From positions 1-28,984 of the forward strand of contig JAQGAU010000401.1 of assembly GCA_034698045.1 (NCBI GenBank): 28,984 nt of DNA, in the 5' to 3' direction. Source of the stretch: Paramacrobiotus richtersi (Eukaryota > Tardigrada > Eutardigrada > Parachela > Macrobiotidae). A model generated the notes under the pieces. That model made no database searches and was not told the DNA's origin. It worked only from the letters and a program-made list of their open reading frames with translations. Position 1 is the first letter of the stretch, and each line of letters opens with the position of its first letter. Below are positions 9,840-17,609 of the stretch, piece by piece. Both the position numbers and the translations under genes were made by a program.

Positions 9840-10261
9840 CACGCATGCGAAAATAAACAGTTTTTGTCGCCAATCTGCAAGATGGTGAAAACCCTCTTCC
9901 GGTGCTGTTCAGAGCAGCAACTAAAACCGTTACACCGATAGCATTTACTGACTCAATCACCTTTTTTCATTGGATTTTTTATGGGCAAGAAACAACGGCT
10001 GAGTTAAGAAAAGAAACAAATTACAAGGCCATTACTAAATATAATCATTTGTCATAGTTGCCCGAACATCGGTTTCGAATGTTCTTCCAAATCGCTTATT
10101 CAGATCAGACTGGCGAAAGTTTTGCCTTTGAAATATATCCTGCTTGCTGAAATCGAATTCCGTTAGGCTAAGATCTAATTATTAGGAGTGTTAAAGGTTA
10201 GTAGGTAGAACTTTAATAAAAATAAAAACAACGACAAGTGTAAAATGTCCACTAGTATTTT
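9840..10261. other. Intergenic, nothing recognised
   Basis: AT-rich spacer between gene B and the Ig relic; no frame or repeat worth naming. Confidence 0.4.
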
Positions 10262-10690
10262 CTCGTCCAATTCGGTACAGTAGATCACTGAGCATTGACT
10301 GCAGAGAATCAGTGGGTAATAGGACTTGAGACAACATCAGTTCGCTCAGAATCCAGTTCTCGGTGCACACAGAAAATAACGTTATCCATGGCAATAATAA
10401 TCTGTCAGACAAAACATCTTCATGCGATCAGTTAACTTACAATAACGGCTTTTCTGATTACAGATAGACATCTGACTAGAATCTTCTGGGCTCTTTCAGT
10501 CGTAATTTCTTTAACGTTGGCCTGAAACTGTAAGAAGGAACCATACACGAAACAAACAAAGACTGCCCATGTCCAGATGACTTCTTTGCTCGTACACCCC
10601 AACAGCATGATTGATGGAAATCGAGAAGCTTAGCAATTCTACACAGCAAACTTGGCATGAAAATCAAGCTAGCATACACTTACACAACAA
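10262..10690 (+). pseudogene. Relic of the 3' end of the Ig-domain gene
   Basis: This aligns base by base with about 7855-8290 of the complete gene: end of exon 3 (AGCATTGACTGCAGAGAATC against AGCATTGATTGCAAAGCATC), last intron, short last exon and 3' untranslated region. Reading frames are broken by stops and small gaps, and exons 1 and 2 are missing. It shows a third Ig unit once stood between peptide genes B and C. Confidence 0.65.
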
Positions 10691-11062
10691 AGAATGCATG
10701 CTGATGCAGCTCCGCAGCATCATTACCACTTTTTTAGTGTTTTCATAACGAAATACATAAAAAAAGAAGGCGCATATTATATATGGGTTGTTTTCGAATC
10801 CATTGAAAAGCGTATTGGGAAGTATTATTATAGGCGATATACCACTATGCTATCCGTTTTCAAACCATCGGTTGTTCCGCGTGTGATCACTAGGTTAACT
10901 AGACAATCAAGTGTAAAGCTCGCATTCACACTGCCGCCAAACAAGTATTACCGCCTGTCTATAACAGATTTCACAACGTGGGGATGATTAACTGTTAAAT
11001 AAATTACATCGCGTTTAATAAATTAAGGAAAAGTTATGCTAGTATCGCTGCTGCACCCAAAT

Positions 11063-11387
11063 ACGTGTCAGTCCGCGGTATTATTAATTACCAGTCTAAG
11101 AAGCGGGTAATTGCTGTTTTTAATGCTTCTCCATTACTCTGCAGTTGCTACCAATAATTCCTCACTGCATATACTGTTTTTGCTGGCACTGTCGCTGCCT
11201 GACCTTGTTTACTCACTGGTCTGGCGAGTAATATTTATTGTTTACGGCGTTTGTGCTATTCCGATAGAGCGCGCTAGCAGGCTCGGTGATATAAAAACCC
11301 AATCATAATGGGCAAAATTTAGTTGTCTTCACTTGCTTTGTTTTACTGCAAAGACTGGTTTCCAATTTTAACGACTCTACGACGATC
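11063..11387 (+). promoter_or_regulatory. Conserved promoter of six-cysteine peptide gene C
   Basis: Elements in order: CGTGTCAGTCC, ATTAATTACCAG, TTTTTAATGCTTCTCCATTA, ACCTTGTTTACTCACTGG (forkhead-type TTGTTTAC 11205-11212), a second TTGTTTAC at 11238-11245 followed by GGCG, TATAAAA at 11290-11296, then ACCCA..ATAATGGGC forming a short inverted repeat. TATA to ATG is 98 bases. Confidence 0.7.
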
Positions 11388-11997
11388 ATGAGCATTATGC
11401 GATTTTTCCTCATGGTTGTGCTGCTGGTCGTGGCAGTGGCAGCCCGCAGGCCAGCAAATGATCCGGTAAGTTCCAATTTTTTTGAATTTTCCTTTGTAAT
11501 TATCGGAATATCTGCTAATATAACCATTAATGTTAATAACTGTCTGAGCCAAAATACTTTTTTATATATCTACTTTTGTTAGCCAAGCATAGTTTTGCAC
11601 TTGAGAGGTCAGGATCGAGCACGAAGCTTTGTCACTAAAAGCTTAAGGTTTTCCTGATAATGCAACTAGAAATAATATCAAAAAACAGGAAAAGGGTTTC
11701 GGAGGGAGTCTTGTCAGATGCAAAAAAACAACATGTGCTAATGTTGGCGGCTGCCAAGTTTATCGTAGTAATTTATATCCTGCATCCTTGCAATTTTTTC
11801 GCTTGCGCATATTTCGTTCTGTTGCTCTACATTACTAAGTATCTACCGGTTTCTTTCTCTGGCTATAGTTTTCTCCGGGAGATCCATGCCGCATACAAGC
11901 ATGTTCAGAACAACGGCATTGCAACAACTGTGCAGGCACCTCGTGCGTGAGGATTAACCCCAGCGATAAAGTAGGAACTTGCCAGGCGAGTGGCTGA
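11388..11997 (+). CDS. Gene C: secreted six-cysteine peptide with split Cys doublet
   Basis: Exons are 11388-11465 and 11869-11997, with a phase-0 intron (GTAAGT donor, polypyrimidine then GGCTATAG acceptor). The signal peptide begins MSIMRFFLMVVLLVVAVAA and is followed by a short RRPANDP stretch. Exon 2 keeps six cysteines, but the central doublet is opened by two asparagines: C-X4-C-X5-C-X2-C-X4-C-X11-C. The precursor is 68 residues. The 3' untranslated region matches that of A and D (GCTCTACAACTCGGAGTCGG, then CATAAACTCATA). The reading frame is supported by the conserved spacing of cysteines 1-3 and 4-5 and by the stop falling at the same place relative to the shared 3' block. Confidence 0.8.
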
Positions 11998-11999
11998 CC

Positions 12000-13370
12000 G
12001 GGACCGCTCCAGCTGTACCCCTGACCGAAAGCTCTACAACTCGGAGTCGGAACACCGATAATTTGATTGGCGTGTCATAAACTCATATGGAAATACAATA
12101 CAAATATATACAATACTCGCTTGATTAACCCTTCGTTTGCTATGATGCGCTCTGCACACGTTTTCCCGATTTAATTCAAGAATAATAATAAAACAACAAC
12201 AACAAATTTTCGCGAGACTTTTTGGGCTACAGTATGTGCCTGTGTATGTCAGTGTGTGTCTGAAAGCGCATCTACTTTGTAGTGGTTCCGGTTTTGAGGA
12301 AGTACTATATACCGGAAGTCCGGGTTTGCAGCGTGCAAAGTAAGCATCTATCTTGGATGAAAACATTCGCGGAATCGTTTATCCGTACACTGTGCACAGT
12401 AAAATGGGCCATGTATCATGATGTATGCAAAAAGCTGGCAGCCGATGAACTGTGAACGTATCATTCAAAATGGCCAGAAGCAGTTCCCTTTACCAGTACT
12501 TTACCAGATATATAACTACAGACAGGCACTTGTGCAACTGAGTTTACGTATGTACAGTAGATGCACACGTCGCATGAAACGTGACCGATCATAAAGTACT
12601 GCAAATGTAATTTCCATACAACTCAAAACAAAAGTTAAGGGATACGTATATACGACAAAAATCAGGTAATGGCTTTTACCATTAATATCTGGAAGGAGAC
12701 ACCAGGCAGTACTGAATAAATACTCTGTAAATTTGAACCAACGAACTGACGATTAAGCATTTTATCCTGGATCTACGCGACCCATACCAATACCGCTCTT
12801 TTTCTGTCTAAACCTGTCTGTTTATGTTTTGTTTTTTTAGTACGCTTTTTTGCCTACGCTGACCAGACGTTTGAGTGCCACGAGATGGTTTGTCTGCTCG
12901 AAGGAAATAACAATAATAATAATAATATGCTCTACTACAATATTAGGAGCAAAGTCCAGTTTAAAGTCCAACACATATTATATTCCTGTCCTTATTAAAC
13001 GATGTTTTGCATGCTCTCACTGCGTCTCGCATAACCAATCGCAAGGCGATATTATGTAATGCTTGTTTGCATTCTTTTGTCCTAAACGCCCCGTTTTATT
13101 TCTCGATAATTATAATGCAGCTTCCAGCATGAATATGATCATTAAAGTGTTGAAACTCTTGCCGAAGTTCTTGTTGATCGCTCCTAACTTGACCCTTCTA
13201 AACATTGTGACTATACTAAGCAATTGTTTTTCTGTACGATATATAAACGGTGAACAGGTATTATTTTTCCAGGTTATTAACGCGTACGTTGGCTTGGCTT
13301 AGCGGGCTACACTCTGAGAGAATCGGATAAGATGGTAATCTTACTGATTCTTCCCTGGTGGACCGCTGTG
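12000..13370 (+). repeat. Tail of duplicated unit C (matches 15812-16885)
   Basis: Long collinear similarity to the sequence after gene D: AATTCAAGAATAATAATAAA, CATCTACTTTGTAGTGGTT, CATGTATCATGATGTATGCA, GATGCACACGTCGCATG, TACGCGACCCAT and GTTGGCTTGGCTTAGCGG all have counterparts in order. Small insertions make this copy longer. No gene is recognised inside it. Confidence 0.65.
12912..12926. repeat. AAT microsatellite
   Basis: Five AAT units in a row, inside a tract absent from the sister copy after gene D. Confidence 0.7.
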
Positions 13371-13494
13371 TCAAGGCTAGACTGCGGCCAAAGCGAAGGT
13401 TTTGGGCAAAAAGAGTGAGTAAAAGGCCAAACAAATGTTAAAAGAGAAAGCGCTAAGCTCCTAATCACAAACGCAAGCGTTACTAAAAGGGTCT

Positions 13495-13618
13495 GGATCT
13501 TTAGGTGCCGGGCGTATAGCTGCTTCCAGCACAATGTGCAAGACACCGGGATTGCTGTCCAACCTACTCGTGCAACATGATAAGTGAAACTCGCGGAGAG
13601 TGCCTGATCCTTGATTAG
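13495..13618 (+). pseudogene. Broken copy of gene B exon 2 (six-cysteine peptide)
   Basis: The segment aligns with gene B exon 2 from its GGATCTTCAGG to past its stop: GCTGCTTCCAGCA, then CACCGGGATTGCTGT, CTACTCGTGCAACATGATAA and CTCGCGGAGAGTGCCTGAT. Relative to B there are a 2-base gain before the first Cys codon and a 1-base loss before the second, so no single frame covers all six cysteines. A TAG replaces the B leucine codon near the end (13616-13618). No signal-peptide exon or promoter was found in front. It is a clear pseudogene; its nucleotide similarity to B is higher than that between any two intact genes' second exons. Confidence 0.75.
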
Positions 13619-13639
13619 CCGAAAAACGGAACCAAGCAT

Positions 13640-14740
13640 GATTAACTGTCTCATACGTCGTTTAATAACTTAAGGGGGGATTCCGGTCATTAATTAACGA
13701 AATTAGAGTTGTCTGATCTGATAGAGCGTTCTGGCTCCTATCAAAACATGGTTTCATCCAAAGAACAGGATGTTAACAAAATATTCAGAAAAACATGCAA
13801 AGTTTAACAGGCGAAAAACTGGCGATTACTTATACAGTACAGATATGTGTCTTTTGCGGATGAGACCTCTGTACGCTATCTGAATTTTGCACAAAATTTT
13901 ATCTGAAACTAAAACGCTGCAGTGTATGGGTCCAACGCTTTTTGAGGGCCAGAGGATGCTAATTAAAATACCACGAAAATTCCCCGTTCGCTTGTGCTGT
14001 CCGCTTTTAACTTTTAAAAGTTACTAGAGAGAACGGGCTATCAGAAGAAATCTAGAACCTGGGTGCCACATCGATCCCTGCCCTCCGTCAGCTTGCCGAA
14101 AAAATGTAACAGTATTGCCCGAACGGACTGTATCTCTGGCCAGAACAGGTTGTATGGCAGCTGCACTCGGTTGTTTCGTGTTTACCTGCCTGACCAGCAC
14201 TGAGCAAGGAAAGATGTTTTCTCCGTAAAGCAAACTAACACATTTTTTGCAACTTTAAAAAGCACAGCTTGTTACAATTTGATATCTAGCCATCCAGTAA
14301 AATGTAGCCAGAGATCACACCCAGTCTGAACCGAAACGGTACGTCGAATTCATCCGGTGCAGGAGCTATAGCGTTTTAAATATTTTGTAAAATTCCCACC
14401 AATTTAAAAGTGAGATTTCGAACACTTTTTCAATGTCAGAATCATAGTTGTTGAAACACGCATACACTGAAACCGACTGTATGCAAACTGGATCGAAACG
14501 AGACTTTTAAGACCCATATTTTAACTTTTTGCCGGTTTTGCGCATGAACCGACACCTGCGCGCATAAACTTTTTTTTTGCAGTTGTAAACCAATCATTCT
14601 TTAGTTAGTATGATAGTAGAAAAATTGTGTGCTATGCATGTCAGTGGCGGGGAAAAAATGCGCCCGTGCGGTCTCCAATGACCGGATACTAACTGGCATT
14701 AAGGAAAAGGTATTAGTTCTTTTGCTGTTACGGCAATTAC
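13640..14740. other. Intergenic, nothing recognised
   Basis: I found no supported gene. A short ATTAACTGTCTCATACGTCG stretch near 13640 echoes the spacer at 8660, marking the edge of another old unit. Confidence 0.4.
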
Positions 14741-14744
14741 ACTG

Positions 14745-14960
14745 AAGTACGTGTCAGTCCCCGATGTCATTAATTACCGGTAGAAGAAGCGCGTAAATGC
14801 TCTTTTTAATGCTTTTTCATTACATTGCAGTTTTTTCTATTATTTATTATTACGTAAACTTTTTTTCCTCGCACGGTCGCTGCCCAACCTTGTTTACTCA
14901 CTAGTTTGGCAACGTGTATTAATTGTTTTTGGCGTCTGTACTGTTCGTCCGCTCACAACA
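14745..14960 (+). promoter_or_regulatory. Orphan copy of the peptide-gene promoter
   Basis: It carries the same block order as promoters C and D: CGTGTCAGTCC, ATTAATTACCGG, TTTTTAATGCTTTTTCATTA, then ACCTTGTTTACTCACTAG with TTGTTTAC at 14890-14897, then a degraded second element TTGTTTTTGGCGTCTG. It lacks the TATA box and is followed not by a signal-peptide exon but by a second, complete promoter copy about 290 bases on. Confidence 0.65.
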
Positions 14961-15039
14961 TGCGGAACATTAATTGTGTTGAACGTCGCGTTCAATAAGG
15001 AAATTACACTACGCTGCTGGGGTCAAATGCATGTCAAAT

Positions 15040-15366
15040 TGACACTGTCAATCCACATTCCACTGTATGATTAATTACCAGTATGCAGTGCGTTTAATTG
15101 TTGTTTTTAATGCTTTTTCATTACATTGCAGTTTTTTCTAGCATTCCATATTGCATAAGCTGTCTTTCCTGCACTGCCTAACCTTGTTTACTCACTGGTT
15201 TGGCAAGGTATCATAATTGTCTTCAGCGTCTGTGCTGTTCCATCAGGGAGCGCTAGCATTCTCGACAATATAAAAACCCAGCCATAACAGGCAAAACTTT
15301 ACTTCTCTTCATTGGCTTTTTTTTACTGTAAAGACAGGCGTGTAATCTCACGAGTCCACAACAGTC
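15040..15366 (+). promoter_or_regulatory. Conserved promoter of six-cysteine peptide gene D
   Basis: It has ATTAATTACCAG, TTTTTAATGCTTTTTCATTA, ACCTTGTTTACTCACTGG (TTGTTTAC 15184-15191), a mutated second element (TTGTCTTCAGCGTCTG) and TATAAAA at 15269-15275. TATA to ATG is 98 bases. The inverted pair after TATA is imperfect here (CCCAGCCATAACAGGC). Confidence 0.7.
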
Positions 15367-15811
15367 ATGAATTTTCTACGATGTTTCCTTGTGGTGGTGC
15401 TGCTGGTTGCATCGGTGGCAGCACAGGGATTGAACTTTGTAAGTTCCAAGCATTTTGAATTTTCCTTTGAAAATTAACGGACCATCTATTAATATAGTCT
15501 TTAGCCATAATAAATATCTTACCTTTGCTAGCCAGAATATTTGTCACTTCAGAAGTCGTGAACACGAAGCTTTGTCACTAGCAAGTTTTCCTGACTATGC
15601 AACTAGAAATAATTAATTTTTATACAACAAAAACAGAGCTTTGTAGTGAGTCTTACCATCTGATCTGAAATATCAGAGTGCATTCTTTCTCCATCTACAG
15701 GCTTCGACAGACGCAAAATGCGCAGCGATGGCGTGCAACAACGATGCGTGGTGTACAGATCACGGCTGTGCACATTTCTCGTGCGTGCAGAAATTTTGCA
15801 AGAAGAAGTGA
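15367..15811 (+). CDS. Gene D: secreted six-cysteine peptide, evenly spaced variant
   Basis: Exons are 15367-15438 and 15701-15811, with a phase-0 intron (GTAAGT, CTACAG). The signal peptide reads MNFLRCFLVVVLLVASVAAQ, with an extra Cys inside it that should be removed on cleavage. The mature part is about 36 residues with cysteines as C-X4-C-X5-C-X4-C-X4-C-X4-C and a basic KKK end. It is the most diverged member: the Cys doublet is opened by four residues and the last loop is shortened to four. It could fold differently from A, B and G. The precursor is 60 residues. Its 3' untranslated region is close to those of A and C, ending at an AATAAA at 16028. Confidence 0.8.
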
Positions 15812-16885
15812 CGTGACCGGGACCGGGACCGCGCCAACTCTACCCCTGATGGCCAGCTCTACAACTCGGATTCGGACCACCGATACCGTGACTCTGCCAT
15901 CCCATTAAACTCATATATGGAATTAAAATCCATGTTCAACGAAATGTTCATATCGGAAAGGATCATGAGATCATATCATGCTGTCCGATGCTGAAACTCT
16001 AACATCCATCAATTAGAGCACCAATTTAATAAAACTTAATTATGCACAATGCTCGCTTAACCAACACTTTGTCTACTATTATGTGCACTATGCGCAAATT
16101 TTGGTGAATTAATTCAAGAATAATAATGAAAAAACAAAATGTTCGCGATGCTTTCTGGGTTATGTGTCTAAAAACGCGTCTACTTTGTAATGCTTGCTGT
16201 TTTGACGAAGTACAATGCATCGAAAGTCCAGGGTTGCAGTGTGCAAGGTGAGCATCTTTTATGGACATGAAAAAATTCGCGGAGCCGTCTGTCGATACAT
16301 TGCGCACACAAGAGTAGATCATGTATGCAAAAACCTCGCTTTAACGAACAGCTCATTTAAAGATCATGGACAGAATCATCATTGAAAATGGCTAGAAACA
16401 GATCCACAATAATGCCCTTTTTGTTACTGCTGCTGCGCACACGAACGTGGCAGTAAAGCCGGGTACATGTGCAACTTGATTTGTGCAGATGCACGAGTCG
16501 CATGGGACGTGACCGATCACAAAACTGTAGCCACACAATTCAAAACAAGAATTGAGGGAAACCTACAAGAATCTGGCTTTTACCTCGAAGTGGACATAGG
16601 CACTACTGAATTACCAAACTTCTATTTCAAAACAACGAATTGACACGTATGCATTTTAACCCGGATTTAGAAATTAATACGCGACCCATTGAATATGATC
16701 TACCAAATATGGTGACTGCTGTAGTGGGGAGTTTATTATTCTATACCAGATATAAGCGGTCTAAAACGCTACCATTTTTCGAGATTATGAATGCGTAGGT
16801 TGGCTTAACATAACGGTCCACACTGCGAGAATCGAATTAAGATCAAAAGTTTGCTGATTTTTCCCTCGTACACCGCTTTGTTAAG
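15812..16885 (+). repeat. Tail of duplicated unit D (matches 12000-13370)
   Basis: Counterpart of the sequence after gene C: AATTCAAGAATAATAATGAA, CGTCTACTTTGTAATGCTT, GATGCACGAGTCGCATG, TACGCGACCCATTG and TAGGTTGGCTTAACATAACG in the same order. The units that include C and D thus arose by tandem duplication of at least 1.9 kb. Confidence 0.65.
16028..16033 (+). terminator. Poly(A) signal of gene D
   Basis: AATAAA in ATTTAATAAAACTTAAT, 217 bases after the stop. The homologous spot after gene A (near 2097) reads GAACAAAACTTAAAT, without the hexamer. Confidence 0.5.
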
Positions 16886-16889
16886 CAGC

Positions 16890-17609
16890 TTACACAGTAA
16901 TAAATTCAAAAATTTATAATAAAAAAGTGCCGAATTGTCATCATATTTAGCAGGTCACACTAGTTCGGGTCGCGTATTAGTTCTAAATCCGTTGTAAAAA
17001 TGCTTACTTGTCATAATATTTTATCTTTACCGGTAAATGCGATTCTGTAGATAGCCAGGGAACGAAGTGTGTAAGTACAACTACAAATTTAACGGACAGA
17101 TATATTTGAAAATCATCCAGTTGGACTACGTTTTTCCCGTATTACAGTTAAAAGAATTCTGCGTATACTTTAGCCCGGAAACCCGCTTTCTTTACCCATA
17201 GTGAATAACTTGTATGCATGCAGTAGCGAAAATTTTGCAAAACATTGGTGAAACGTTTACAACCAATATACTGTACAATAATTAGTTTGCACAAGGTAGT
17301 TTCTGATGTGTCTAAATCGTTAGCAAGTATTGCTCATAATCCGAGTTTACTATATCCTAGAAAATATTCTGTTTTTCTCGGGTCTCAATTTCAACAATTA
17401 TGGCTGTATTAAACAGTATTTGTGACCATTCACAGAACCACAGGAGAAAGCCAGATCACGCAGCATGAATTTTGGCACCACCGCCATTTTTTCCCGTCAG
17501 GTATAGGCGTTTTTAATGAGACAACCAGAGAACATACTATGCTGAAGGACAGTCCGTCTTGTTACTCGAGAACGCTGTGAAGAAGCTTTATGTTGGATAA
17601 ACAGCCCCG
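16890..17609. other. Intergenic, nothing recognised
   Basis: Spacer between the plus-strand peptide array and the minus-strand lipocalin pair, which converge here. No supported feature. Confidence 0.4.
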
